Origin: Haemaphysalis longicornis
Taxonomy: Eukaryota > Arthropoda > Arachnida > Ixodida > Ixodidae
Length of the DNA: 64,000 nucleotides
Direction: 5' to 3'
NCBI GenBank assembly: GCA_013339765.2
Contig: CM023449.1
Span: 114,437,070 to 114,501,069, forward strand
The notes under the pieces are model-generated. The model did no database searches, had not been told where the DNA came from, and saw only the letters and a program-made list of their open reading frames with translations. Below, piece after piece: positions 1 through 12,300 of the stretch. Both the position numbers and the translations under genes were made by a program. How positions within the stretch are numbered: the first letter of the stretch is position 1; each line of letters begins with the position of its first letter.

Positions 1-115
1 ACATGTTATGAAAGCACTCCGAGCCACCCTCACTTGCGTCGGGTGACCCTGAAATCATACATGGTATCAAATGAGTGCTGAAAATTCATTGTCAGAGAGC
101 TAGGCTAAAAGGCGT

Positions 116-584
116 TCATTTCTGATCGGAGGTTGATAAGATAAAAAAACGATGGGTGTTAGGGTATCTTGTAGGCGTATAGTTCGGGGAAGTGCCGTTT
201 CCTTGCATATGGTATGCCAAAAATTCAATCAATACATGGGGAATTGTAGGTTTTCGTCCGCACAGCCCACAAGGTGGTAGTGGGATTCCGTTTAAAATAT
301 ATGAATGTGTAGCGCGTGTGTGACCTATTCCTGATCTGCATATTGATATTTCTGTGAACCTGTTCCATTTTTCTGTGTTGTATTTCCCTATGATTGGTTT
401 TATAATGTGCAGTTTGTTTTCGATTTGCGTGTCCCACTGTACCTGCCAGCGCCTCCGAAGCATACTCCGAACTAATGGGCCCAAAATTACTATAGTCCCT
501 AGTGCGAAACTTGAGCGCGGCGCGAACAACAGCCTTCTGGGCTATGACACACAGCTGCTGCGTCTCACCAAGTGATCGCGTCAT
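116..584 (-). pseudogene. LINE ORF2 C-terminal fragment (post-RNase H region)
   Basis: This is a decayed minus-strand fragment of a non-LTR retrotransposon ORF2, read in two overlapping frames. The recognisable block reads NKLHIIKPIIG, then RFTEISICRSGIGHTRATHS, then a Cys-x2-Cys pair before PHVLIE. The same blocks occur in the longer LINE at 16.5-17.5 kb of this window (NKLHVIKPHLG, RIGHTHATHSHLLTG, CSRCGEALSVMHILIQC), which is the basis for the call. In these elements the region follows the RNase H domain and ends ORF2. Endonuclease, RT and the RNase H core are absent, so this is a 5'-truncated or eroded copy with at least one frameshift. Confidence 0.7.
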
Positions 585-799
585 CGCCGAATGCTAGGCC
601 GTGCGCGCTGTATAGATGGTATTCACACAATTGTTTAGCGGGCAACTTGTTTTCTTGGCAACACTGAAACCCGCCATGACAGTGCCCGCCCTGTCTGCGC
701 ATGCGTCCGCATATCGCCGAAAAGAAAACAAGCTCCGGCATCCATCGTCTGCTCGGCCGTGCTGTCTACAGACATGAATAATCGCAGTGACATTGTGGT

Positions 800-1720
800 G
801 TGGTTGTCTACTCGCCCTTGAGGACTCCGCATTACCACCGGAGAATGGAGTCATGGTTGCAAAAGAAAGCGGCACGACGAATGAAATGTATACGCTGCAC
901 CGCAGTTGACAACGGTAGCTGTCACACTACGGCGGTGTTTCTCATTCGAGAAGGTGGTGCATTCGATAACGCATCTACCGGTGCCATGCCCTTGCGTTTA
1001 TTAGAATTGTAGGTCCGTTTCATCAGCTATCTTCGCTGACCGATGTTTTTCTGACCACATTTGATAGTGAGACATCCGATCACCCAATCACTCGCTGCGT
1101 GCCTCAAGGACGGTTCCTCAGCCATAAGCTATTTACCCTGGCTCTCATACGAATGACTAAAGTGCTCCCCAAAGCAGTGTCATTATCTTCCTATGTGGAT
1201 GACATATGCATTTGTACATCAGGCGTAACGCCACTTCACGTGCAAGCACAACTTGAGAAAGCAGTATCTGCCACTTCGACGCGGCTACGCCACCAGGAAC
1301 TTGAAATTTCGACGTCTAAGAGGACAACATTCGCATTTACCAGAAAACCCATTATATGCAACCCGGTAAAGACCTGGGGGCTGTTATTCCATGTGTCACT
1401 AAAAACAAATCATGGGGCACATCGGTTACATTGCTGTTGCGCCTTTACCAGGAGCTCTTTACTGGCTATTTAAGTACAGTGCCATACCTTGTACCCTCCG
1501 GCGATCGTTACCACGCGTGCTTCAAAGGGCACAGGCACAAGCCCTACGAATCTGTCTGAGGTTCCTTCGGTGAACATCAACATTTTGGGCGATCGCATAA
1601 GCGCGAGACTGCCAAGTTCAAGTCTACCTCTCGCAAGCGAAGAAAACCCCGAGCTTACTTTTATATTTATTCGTAAGGAGATCTGCAACGACGCCTATAT
1701 ACCAGCCAACATTGTACTGA
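800..1720 (+). pseudogene. LINE reverse transcriptase fragment
   Basis: This is a degenerate RT domain from a non-LTR retrotransposon. Motif A appears near 950-975 as GAFDNAST. Motif B at about 1093-1125 reads CVPQGRFLSHKLF, a decayed form of GVPQGxxLSPxLF. The catalytic box SYVDDI lies near 1189-1206. A frameshift near 1010 separates motif A from motif B, and further shifts near 1380 and 1480 lead into the thumb-like stretch (ACFKGHRHKPYESV in one frame, LPSVNINILGD in the next). No endonuclease or RNase H part is attached. The strand is opposite to the neighbouring RNase H fragment, so the two are separate insertions. Confidence 0.75.
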
Positions 1721-3802
1721 ATGTACTTGCGCTTTACGTTAACCATAACATCCCGCCCATAATGACGTGCGTTTTACACTGCTGTTTGGAAACTTTAAAT
1801 GGATAGAAAATGGCTGAGATTCATATTGAGTAAATTTGTTAATGTCCGGCTGGATAGAAAAATTGTGAGATGCCAATGCCTTGTTCCTAGGCAGTCCTTA
1901 GGACTCGAACTTTTATGAATCTCGTAGTACACGGCCGTTTCTTTGTCGTTGCTTGCGAGTGGGTTTTGTGACATAAAAAAAAACGCGCCATGTTGTCGAT
2001 GTTTCTGTTGTTGCGGCCCCGCAGTCTAATCTGTTTTTTTCCAGCAGGCCCCAGCCTACAAATCATTATATACAGATTCAAAGTATTACCCTCTTCGCAT
2101 TGTCCATAAAACAAAAAGCCACCCTTTATGCTTCAGTGCACCGGTGCAGTCAGTGGGTGCGGCGGTGACACTCCTCGCTAGCGTTGACTGCGTGAATAGC
2201 TCCTCTTTTAACACACCGTGGTGTTTGAGGTTGGCGCCAAACAGCGCTATGTGGGAAGGATGCCGACACCACTAGCCCCAGGCGATCGCGCGAAGCCATG
2301 CCGCTAATGGCCGTTTTGTACCCGCACAAAACGGCAGACAGAGAGCGCGTGGGCGCAAAACACTCTTGCCGCGGGGTAACTTTAGTAACGTGTGTGCATC
2401 GGGCCTGTAGGGAACAATGACGCGGATCGTTTCGACAGCACAGCATGTGCGGCTGCAATCTACTCAGTGCATAACTGGCATTTCAACAACGCGCCTGGAT
2501 CCCGTCATTGCTGCTCTTATATGGGTACTCGGCAAAGGTTTTTAGCCAGTGGCCCAATTTATTTCTCAAACTGACGCACCGTTGTAGTCAGAAAGCATGT
2601 TAGCTAAGCTAACTGGTACCTTTAAATGAGCTACGCAAAGTGAACGCTAATTTATGATATGCGTTACGATGTCTTCGACATGTATTCATAGTGTTAGAAA
2701 TAGTTGTATTAGGCCAAAGTCTAGGCGAAAGTACAAAGTGTCGTTACGCTGCAGTCCTGATATGTTTGCTTGCACATTAAAAAACAAAATTATGCAATTA
2801 TAGGGAGTGGATCCAAGAGGATTTCTTAGAGGAGGACAGTAAGGGAGAAAAATGCCTTCCGATATTCTTGTAGAGCGAGTAGGAAAGCCCTGTAGCCATC
2901 ACAAATAGTCTTAAATGGGTGGTTCGGGTGGACGGAAGCTCTTACTAACCACCCTTTTCCCCTTTGGTCCGCAACTGTCAGCTGTCATAATACCTAATAA
3001 TGATCTCCATGACTGTCATTACGGAGGCTTGGCTTCCATAAATAAAGGCTGCGTTTTTAAACTTGCCTTTATCCGAACAGTTCTGGGGAGTGGGAACCTC
3101 TCTTCTTTCCAAGTCGGCTTTAGGCGTACTAGTATGCATCAATCGGTTAATCATTTCGCATTCTCTGTATTATGAGCCACGCCATTTGACAATACTTTTT
3201 AAAGAAAAGCTTGCTACCTCTACTAGCCAACAGTTCTTTCTTGGCGTGCGGGACAGGAAACTCCCAAGGCGGCTGCGGAGGGAAGGGCGGTTTTAACTCA
3301 CGGAGCACAGTGTAGATGGTGCGGCGAATTTACCCAGGGTTCTCCGCGAGCTCACGGCGGCGGGCGTATCGGCGCGATCCGGCTTTGTCGACTGCTTTAG
3401 CGGCGGTAGTCTTGGGCTGGCTTAGGCGCAGCTTCGCGTGCATTTTGCGCTTCCTTCGCACGGCTTAATTAAATTGTTCGACAGCACCCCCTGGGTAACC
3501 CGGACACGACGGAATTAAGTGGTCGTACGGCAAAGATACGTTAAAGATTGGTTTGCAGGGCACGAAAACAAACTGTAGAGACTAGATACAGACACCTGGC
3601 TGGAAAGCAAACACTACCGTTTGCGCATTACTGGCCAGGAAAGGGACTCGGTTTTCTAAATTGATGAATACCAATTTGCTGGTGTTCTAGCAGATATTAC
3701 AAAAGGCGAAAGGAGCAACTCGTTCTGATATATAGCGATAAAAATTTCCATTCTCGCCATTCTCGAGGTTACTCGTCATTCTCAAACATACTAAACTAAC
3801 TA
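1721..3802. other. Unassigned stretch
   Basis: I see no gene, RNA or recognisable repeat here. All open frames are short, lack family motifs and read as chance. The base composition is mixed, with a mild GC rise at 3250-3430. Confidence 0.4.
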
Positions 3803-4744
3803 CAGTTCTCCCTCGTTATAACAAAATATATTTGCTCGAAATATCGGTTTATTCGAAATTTATTTTGGTCCCAACCCAAACGCATGCATTTTAGACCGGA
3901 TTACGTGAAGTGCTCGAAGTGCTTGACCCGCTTTGAGCGAAGTGGGGAGTGGAGGCCTGGCCGAGCGGCGTCGAATCAACGACGAGTCAGGCTACCAACA
4001 TGACGAGTCAACGCAAGCTGTCTTTCCCCGGCGATTTTTTCAAGCCGGTAATGCTCTATTCGGGCCGTCCGCCTTTAGACAAACGGCCTGAATGCGTGGT
4101 AGGATCACTGATTTTTTTTTTGTAGACATTGGTCAATGGCGTATACGTGACGCTTCACGCTGGTGCGCGAACTGATAATCCCGTAGGATTATCAGTGTCG
4201 TCGACAAAAGGGTGCCAAAAAACTCTTGTCTTGCAAACATCACTGCTACACACCTCGGGGAAAAATTTCCCAGAACTCATGCGAACCCCTAGTGCAAAAC
4301 CGGTTAGTTTTCATGACTTCGCTGTGCACCCTAAATGGGCGGTTAATTGTTTTTTGATCGCAACACGTACAACCTCAGACTCGAGCCACATTTCAAACGC
4401 AAAACTCGAGTAGCGTTCCGGGACACCCGCCCACCCCCCTGTAAATTTGCCGCAGCCACTACCACTTTTATGGGCGGCGACGACAGCCTCATGGAATTCT
4501 TGGTCAAATTAGAGCAGGGGTTGCTCGCGCCCAGCAAGAACTTGAAACAGCCAAAGCTCACTGCTTCTTTACAACTGAATAAAGCTTTGCTTCACTGAAT
4601 ACATTGTGTTTTGATTCCTTGTAGTTGTGGGGCAATTAAAGCTCAATTGCTTTAGCTTTTTTTGAGTCGTCGCCTATATCGAAATACCGTTTAAAACAGA
4701 ATTTCTCGCCGTACCGCTGACTTCGTTTTAACGAGGGATTACTG
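3803..4744. mobile_element. Complete Tigger/pogo-type TIR element with TA target duplication
   Basis: The element begins CAGTTCTCCCTCGTTATAAC and ends with the complement of CAGTAATCCCTCGTTAAAAC, so about 24 bp of inverted termini match with few differences. It is bounded by TA at 3801-3802 and TA at 4745-4746, the target used by Tc1/mariner and pogo/Tigger elements, which also typically start with CAG. At 942 bp it is too short to encode a full pogo-type transposase (normally about 450-600 residues). It is therefore an internally deleted copy, and decayed coding sequence can be seen near its right end. Terminal sequences of the form CTCGTTATAAC are common in Tigger-like families. Confidence 0.85.
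4347..4598 (+). pseudogene. Decayed C-terminal end of a pogo/Tigger-like transposase
   Basis: Inside the TIR element, the plus strand reads an acidic patch (GGDDSLMEFLVKLEQG) and then NLKQPKLTA. Moving to the next frame directly after KLTA gives FFTTE followed by a stop. The combined pattern Q-x-x-L-x-x-F-F fits a PCNA-interacting (PIP) box, which pogo-family transposases are known to carry at their C-terminus. The single-base shift and the missing catalytic DDE domain make it non-functional. AATAAA at 4578-4583 overlaps the end and could have been the element's polyadenylation signal. The identification rests on this short tail and on the TIR context. Confidence 0.5.
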
Positions 4745-6230
4745 TAGTTAAAATACGCACAAATGGGAATCCGTCAGCTCACATGCCGAATTGTTTTGGT
4801 GTCCGCCCTTGCGTAGTGCTGTGATGAAAGCCCTAAGATAGCACATCGGGATTGCTGGCTTCCACTGTCTCACCCTTCCAATGAAGCTCCTCGCCATTTT
4901 CTTTCTGCCGACGCACGTCCGGGATGAAGTGGTGGCTTCCGCCTGTCTAGCCCGGCCGTGGCCGATGTTTCTGCGTTCGGGACGCCACCCCTGCGAATTC
5001 CAGGTAATGGCTGGCGGAATTTCTGGTTTTACTCTGCGTAGAGCCACTTGCGTGAATTCAGGGGGTGTCGCATGGGCCATTGTTGTTGGCGTCGTTTACA
5101 GACGTGCTTTCCAACCACCTTCACAGCGTGGATTCGAGCTTTTTTTTGCACGGCTGTACGCAGAACTTATCATGCAGGCCGAACGAAACGGCCCGTAATA
5201 CAGCCTCATTTATTGTAATGGCAAACGGGAACTCGAGGATTGAAACGTTAACCCTAGCTGAGGAAGAGTGTTTTCAGCAGACTTCCTACTTCCGATCGCC
5301 TCTAAGGAACAGGCACTGGCATGGCGGCTCTTTTCTCAGGTGGTGAACCACACCTAAGACTTATGAAAAATATCGTCCCTACCGTAATTTCTCAGTACTG
5401 TAACCCGAAGCACTATACCTATTTTATCACTATTAGTGTATTCTGTGTTTTACAAAAGGCATGTAAGCGGGGCACCAAGTCAATATAAATCACTTTAAGA
5501 CGGTGGTTCAAGCAAAGCCTCGCAAAAGCGGCAAGTCGAGCACGCGTCCCTTCGAACACGCGGCTGGTCAATTTCATGGCTCAGCGTTTATCTTGCCCTT
5601 CCGGCCGACCCTGAAGAGCAGCCTAAGTAATGAGCAGCGTAATCGACTGGCCGCACTCTGGAAGGGACGTTGGTTCTACTTATAGAGACGGTAGTCTTTC
5701 GTGGGCTACTCTTGCAGTAGTCTTATTGCCTAAGAGGGGGCGAGGGGGGCGGGGCTAACGAGAATTTTTTGTAACCCACATATCGGGGCGCAGCAACTAG
5801 TGGCAACAGCGCTGCCTTAGGCACAGAAAATTATCCAATCAGTTTTTATGTAACCTGATCAGTCAACATTTTTGCACTAAAATTATTTGGGGTGGGCAAC
5901 AAGCCACTACAAATTAAGTCACACAAAGCTTAGCAGTGTCAAAGAACGAGTTCATAAACTACACTGAACTCAATACGGCACAAGAGAAACGGTCAGGATG
6001 TTGCTCCTGATTACTATAAAACGCGTATACCGGCGCAAACGGAAGTCCTCTTCTCCTAGAGCTGCCAACTCGTGCTCCGAATGACTCATCAGACTCGAGC
6101 AGACACGCCACAGCAGTGGGAGCATCGCCGGTTGTGACTTGCTCGCAGACATGCGGCACCACGATTTCTCCAGAAAACAAAATCACCAGCACACACGGTA
6201 AAGTTCACCAACAAATCAGTTAAACGTGTG
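4745..6230. other. Unassigned stretch
   Basis: No feature is recognised. Frames of about 100 codons at 4748-5080 (-) and 4881-5198 (+) overlap each other and show no family motif. The rest is AT-richer sequence without repeats that I can detect. Confidence 0.35.
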
Positions 6231-6231
6231 T

Positions 6232-6910
6232 TCATTCGAAGAGTGAGTCCGAACAGCCTGCATAAAACGTTGACTCTACGCGACAGTAAAACAAGGTATG
6301 TTCTAATGTTTCAGTGTGGACGCAGTGCGGACATACTGCGGAACGCGCAACGTCGAATCTCGCCAAGCGGTCCCACACCGGGAGAAATTCCCAGCTACGT
6401 AACCATACGAAATCCCCAACATCGGCCGGAACTGCCGCCAAAGACAGCTGATGCCACAGGACACCGCGTGATCTTCCTCTGTGTTGATTGCCTAATTGGG
6501 TTATTGCCATTTTTCGCCCACTTCGCTTGCCTTACTTTCCCTGAAATTAGGCTTCCAAGGAGGACGGGAGAACTCGCAACGTCTTTATGCATAAAATGGG
6601 GGCGGCTGCTCAACAGAAGGACCTGCGATCGGTACGTCATAAAATATTCGCGGAGGGTGCGGTCTTTATCTTCGTACTGCTTCAGCAGCTTCTCCCCGTC
6701 TCGGCTCCTGAATAGATCGCCTCGAAGCTGAGGGATTGCGTCGGCCGCGCAAGCCCCGGTGAGCCATGGACGCGCCCATTCCCCAGCCCCGAATCCCGAG
6801 CCAATCTTTAGCTCATGCAGCCCCTCCCTGGTTTGAGAATTAGTGAAAAAGAATAGTCTAATAGTCGATTTTGTTACCATGCATGGTTTGACGGTGGCAG
6901 CGTGTGTCAC
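6232..6910 (-). pseudogene. LINE ORF2 C-terminus with zf-RVT-like zinc finger
   Basis: The minus-strand block at 6232-6510 contains WLRSWEFLPVWDRLARF followed by CPHC, then ETLEHTLFYC. This Cys-x2-Cys...His...Cys arrangement is typical of the zinc-binding region downstream of the RT in many non-LTR retrotransposons (zf-RVT type). Upstream on the same strand (6395-6910, another frame) are stretches such as SSRPHFMHKDVASS that probably belong to the same decayed ORF, with a frameshift near 6480. RT catalytic motifs are not present. It is a truncated relic lying just 5' of, and opposite to, the large plus-strand LINE. Confidence 0.6.
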
Positions 6911-7005
6911 CTTCGCGAGTCGTGTAAGGCATACGCACAGGACGACAATTTCAGGCGAATATTCAATTTAAATAGACGTATCCGGTTACGAAGTACTGCG
7001 AGAGC

Positions 7006-7091
7006 TTTACCGGTCTGATATACACCGGCAAGACACCGGTCTGATATACACTGGTCTGATACACCGGCTTTACCGGTCTGATATACACTGG
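7006..7091. repeat. Short tandem repeat, unit ACCGGTCTGATATACACTGG
   Basis: Three near-identical copies of a 20-bp unit start at about 7009, 7034 and 7072, with a shortened copy between the second and third. The array sits at the 5' edge of the plus-strand LINE and may be part of its 5' untranslated or promoter region. Confidence 0.8.
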
Positions 7092-7140
7092 AAGGCGATC
7101 ACCGAAGGCAAGCACCGAAGCTTCGCAGCAAGCTTCAAAC

Positions 7141-9361
7141 AAGCCCGTCACCGGTAAGAAGACTTTTCAACCAACGAGGGCCCAGTTTGCCCGTAGGGTG
7201 AACGCAACCATCGAGAAGGCAGCACGTATGCCTAACAACATGGCACGCAGCGAGTTCAAGATCGTGGTTAGGCCTCGCGGCGGGCTGATCATCGGCAAGA
7301 CCAAGCCAACGGAGTTTATGAGCGCCATTGCTAGGGCTGCCGGAGTGGAAATGCAAGCTTTTGCGGGGGACATTGCCTGTCCCAACATCGCTCAAAACAT
7401 CGTTGTGGTGAGCACCCCGAACGAAGAGCGGGCCCAGCGCTACTCGGCGATTCGGGCCATCACCATGGGAGATCAAGTGTTTTAAGTGTTCGCGTATCAC
7501 GCAGCACCGGAGAACACAGCCAAGGGCACGGAGAAAGAAGTATTTCAGGAGGAGAAACGGCTGCGCTGGGACAGCGCGGCGGGCGGTGCGTTAATGTCAC
7601 TGCCGGCGATGAGCAAATGCAGCTTGCGGAGCAGCGCAACGATGGCGCGTCAACCGCGTTGCCATATTTTGCACGCTCTGCTATGGACGCGACGCACAAA
7701 AATCTGTAGTAGTCAGAATATATGTGAAAGATTGCCAGATTTCTTTCTGTAAAATAAAATAATACAAGTGGTGGACATTTTAGCAGCAGTTATTAACAAA
7801 TACTGCCCTATTTACATGCGTACCGCGCTTAGAAACGAAGTACTAGAAGGAAATCCCGGAGCAGACGACGACTGCCGACACCGCCTCCTCGCCACGAGAT
7901 GTTCACTCTCGCCGCTCTCGCCTCTGGCGGGCGTCTGCCCATTGCGGCAGCCGCCTATGCGCCGACTGACCTTGAACCGGCGAAGCTCTTTTGGAAAGCG
8001 CGCTGCGCGGGTTTTCCCTTTGGCGCCTCGCGACAGAGGGCGCGTCGGTGCCGTGCCTAGCGCAGTGACTTTATCCCGGCGCCGGAGCAAGCCCTGTTGC
8101 GCCTCCTGAATAATTCTTGCTCCGTGGCCAAGGGTGTGATTCCAAACATTTCCATCAACGACACCCCCGAGGACATACGCCGGTATGTACTCAACAATTT
8201 CAATACTACGGCGATTGACGCTCACCGAATTGGCAACTCGGAAGCGGTCATAGGGCTGTTTCAAGGCAACAAGGTCCCGCCATACATAAAGTACGCGGGA
8301 GTGCTGATCCGGTACTATCTGTACCGACAGCACAGAGAAGTCTGCAGAACGTGTGGGCAAATTGGGCACTGAAAAGATGTCTGCCCGTACCCAAACGCCC
8401 GAGTGTGTTTCGCCTGTGGCAAGCACAACCCGGGGCATAATCACGAAGAGGAGTGCAAACCACACTGTGAACTCTGCGGAGGCCCGCACCCAACGGGCAT
8501 GAAAAATTGCAAGAACAAATTCCAGACGCCGTATCTAGTCAAGAAACGGCAGTGGAACCGCAAAGAGGCAGAAGAGGCGAAAGCTAAACCTCAGCCCGCC
8601 ATGAAAGCCAGGCTTTCTAGAAAGGACGAATTCCCCGAACTCGCTCCTCTCGGAAAGCACCAACGTCAGCAGCGGAGCCCCAGCAGAACGCCAGCCGCTA
8701 CGGTTGCTACCCGCAACGCGGCGAACCACGATAGGACGAGAAGCCGATCGCGCAATGGTGTGACGCGAGCCAACACGTCATGGGTCGCGGTGGCGGCAGC
8801 GGGCGGCGGCGCCAAGAAGAAGGCGCACTCCCGCTCAAGGAGTACTGGAGGACCTCAGAACGAGATCCAACAATTGAAGAAAATGGTGCGAGAACAGCAG
8901 GACGTGATCGCCACTTTGACCAAGCAACTAGAAGAAATCCTGCTTGCAGGAAACAAGCCTACAGCAACAACACCATGGGTCCAAGGGAAGGTACCCCAAC
9001 CTCCATCCCTAACGCCGAAACACCTGTAACAGCAACAACCAGAGAACAAGCCCGCCACCCCAAAGGAAGCGAGCGAAGAGTCTCTGAACATGGAAGACGA
9101 AGCCGACATGATCTCTTCGGTATCGTCCCCAACAACACAGACTACGAGTACACCGTGCACCATTGACTGTGCGGTCCGTATTCGACGTATCACAGAACGC
9201 GTAGACAGGCTCGAGAAACGCGTGGACGCCCTCGAACACAGCATGAATGCCAGATTCGACCGGCTGTAGAAGTTTCTGTTCGAGAAACTCGGAGCTCCCT
9301 CTGCAGCCACCGGCAACCACGGCAACAACGGAACGCAACAACAACAACCATGCCCACCCTA
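7141..9361 (+). pseudogene. LINE ORF1 (gag-like nucleic-acid-binding protein), interrupted
   Basis: ORF1 encodes the RNA-binding, particle-forming protein of the LINE. The N-terminal part (7141-7526) contains FKIVVRPRGGL and ends ENTAKG. A 600-bp insertion follows, and the frame resumes exactly after the duplicated site (AKGVIPNIS, then DTPEDIRRYV). Cys/His knuckles follow: CRTCGQIGH...C, CFACGKHNPGH...C and CELCGGPHPTGMKNC. Next come an RS-rich basic region (8680-8850) and two Leu/Val heptad-like coiled-coil stretches near 8870-8940 and 9195-9270. In-frame stops lie at 7483 (TAA), 8370 (TGA, inside the first knuckle), 9027 (TAA) and 9268 (TAG), before the natural end at 9359-9361. The original ATG is not obvious; the frame is open back to 7045. 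Confidence 0.85.
7527..8126. mobile_element. 600-bp MITE-like element, 8-bp TSD GCCAAGGG
   Basis: The insert starts CACGGAGAAAGAAGTATT and ends with the complement of CACGGAGCAAGAATTATT, so the terminal inverted repeats extend about 25-30 bp with a few mismatches (both continue CAGGAGG). The 8 bp GCCAAGGG occur immediately before (7519-7526) and immediately after (8127-8134), a perfect target duplication. It carries no transposase; its interior is GC-rich and non-coding. An 8-bp duplication is typical of hAT and P superfamily transposases; I cannot decide between them from the termini. Removing the insert and one copy of the duplication restores the ORF1 frame. Confidence 0.9.
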
Positions 9362-12300
9362 AACCTAAACAAGCCTAAAGATCTGGCACTGGAACGCCAA
9401 TGGCTTCCAGTGCCGAAGAGCCGTACTACAGCAACACCTGAGGTCCATGGAGTCCCCCCCTGACATTATCATGGTCCAAGAAACACACACGGAGCAAGCA
9501 CCAACCTTGCCGGGATACCGCACACACGCCAGCCCTCTCAGCGCACGGAATGCGGCTCGGGAGGAGAACAGGGGGTCTGAATCTTTGTCCGCAAGGGCAT
9601 CGCATTCATAAAGCACGAACACTTTCTCGGCCGCAGCATGGCAATCGAGCTCTGCGCGACCGAGGTGGTGATTGGCCAGAAGAAGACTGAAACCATGCTC
9701 TCCATCAACACCTACAAAAACCCGCAACACAGGCAAGAGAAATTCAAAGCCCTGTTTCATAAAGCACGAAGACGGCCCCCAGCGACACGATAGTGATCGG
9801 CGGGGACTTTAATGCGCAGCACGCGGAACTAGGAAATAGCATCACGGCAGCCAAGGGAAGGGACCTGTTGGACGAGGCGACGGACGCGGGCTTCATCCTG
9901 CTCACCGACCCGGCCAACCCCTCCCGCATCGGCACATCGGTTGCCCGGGACACCAACCCTGACCTCGCATTTGTGCGGCTGCCAGATGGAAGACCCGTGC
10001 AGTGGAGGAACACGGGCCACAACCTGGGCACCGACCACCACATTATCGAGGTAGAGATACCCACCCTGGCAAAGGGAGGCATTGGCTACCAGAAAATCAA
10101 ACACAGGCTAACGGATTGGCACCGATTTCACGAAACGAGCCTGGGCACCCAAATCACGGACATTGAAGACTGGGCGGAGAGGCTGGTAGAGGCAACTTCG
10201 CAGGCTACCACAGAGGTGGAAACGGAAGACACCATTCAGCGTATGGACCCTCGCCTCGCTCACATGATCGAGGCGAGACAAGCATTACAGAAGAGATCGA
10301 AGCGGCAGAGGCACAACCGCAACCTCAGAAAGAGGGTAGCGGAGCTGAACTGCAGCATCAAAAAATACAACAGGCAGCTCTGCGCTCACTAATGGAACGC
10401 CATCTGCAATGAAGCGGACGGGCAGTTACACGCTGGCCGAACGTGGAAGCTGCTCAGGCACCTGATGAACGAATCCAAGAGCAAAGACTACCAACAGCAC
10501 AGACTCTCACAGATTGTCTACGCTCCACCAAGCAACTCGGAGAAGAGGAGATGTGTAAATGCTTGAACGAGTGTTACCTCCCCAAGACCCCGAGCGAAAC
10601 GCACATAGACTACCAGGGACCGCCCAACCCCCTGCTGGAGAAGGATATTGAAGGGTGGGAGGATCGCAAGGCGGCCCAAGACCTCAACTGCAAGTCCGCA
10701 GCCGGCCCTGACCAAATCACCAACAAGGCCCGATGAAACCTAATTACGAGGCCATAACGACCCTCACCAACTACTACAACAAGTGCTGGCGCGCCGGAAC
10801 ACTACCCAATCAGTGGAAGGCAGCCAGAACAATCCTAATACCAAAGCCGAACAAGCCACCCGGCATGGAGAATCTGAGGCCCATCTCCCTCACATCGTGT
10901 GCGGGAAAGGTATTGGAACATGTCCTAAACAACAGGTGGCAAAGGTTCCTAGAAGATCGGAACATGTACCCGCACACGATGTTAGGGTTTCGAGAGAAGC
11001 TCAACACGCAAGACGCCATGCTGCTTATCCAGCACAAAGCCATGGACACCACCACAGTCAACACCGCGGACAACCGTGCCATCCTCGGCCTAGACCTACA
11101 GAGCGCCTTTGAAAAGGTACGCCACTGTGCGATCCTGGCTCAAGTCAACAGACTTGAGAGAGAGAGGACCTACAACTACATCAGGGACTTTCTGTCACAC
11201 CGCACGGTGATGCTACAGATTGGAAACCTACAACTGGAAGAGCGGAAGCTGGGCAGCATCGGCACTACGCAAGGCGCAGTCATCTCGCCATTTCTCTTCC
11301 CCCTGGTGATGATTGGAGTCGCAGAATGCCTGAACCAGCTCCCTCAAGTCCAAATACACCATCATGCGGACGACATTACTCTCTGGGTCCCCGGGCGTAG
11401 TGACGGCCACATTGAATCCACACTACAAGAGGCAATCGACAACATCGAAGACTGCCTGAAAGACACGGGACTACGATGCTCTTCGCAGAAATCGGAGTTG
11501 CTGATACTACGACCGCCCGGGCGCCTCCGCAAGCGAGCAGCGGAGGACGCCAAAAAGATCACGCTGCGCACGGGGGACGGCACAGTCATACCCCACGTGC
11601 AAAGCATCAGAGTGCTCGGCATGCACATCGAAGCCAGCCGCAGCAATACAACGCAATCGACCGCATGGTCACCAAGATGGGGATCGCAACGCGTCTCATC
11701 AAACGAATATCTACGCGCAGACAGGGAATGCGAGAAGCTAACCTGCTGCGCCTCTTGCAATCATTTGTCATGAGCCACGTTACATACGTTGGTGCGTTCC
11801 ACTACTCGAAACAACAGAAGGATAGGATCAATGCGGCCATCCGCAAATCCTACAAGGCAGCACTGGGGTTGCTCAACAGCACGAGTAACCAGGCCCTTGC
11901 CGAACTGGGGGTACACAACACCCTGGACGAGGTGAGTGAAGCCCAGCGGGTCTCCCAGCTCGAACGCCTCGGGTTTCCCCCAAGACCGGCAGGGCCCTCC
12001 TCCATAGGTTGGGCATCAACCAACCTCAAGTTGACCAAAATCAAGATAGAATCGTTCCCATAGAGGACGACAAAGATCCACGTCTCCCCTTGCCGCGGAA
12101 CGTCCACCCGGACAGGAACGCGGAGAGGAGAGCGGCGCGAGCCCGAGCGCTCGCCGAGGCCCACAACAGTGACGAGGGGGCAGTATACGTGGATGCAGCC
12201 AAGCACCGCGACCGCCCCAACACATATGTGGTGGTGGTCGTACGACCACCCCCGGGAACTACTGAACGCCCAGCATCAAGGCCCGAACGGCCGCGCAGGC

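Noticed and set aside
4748..5198. Overlapping ~100-codon frames on both strands
   Set aside because: Neither shows a domain, conserved motif or start context, and opposing frames of this length occur by chance in GC-richer DNA.
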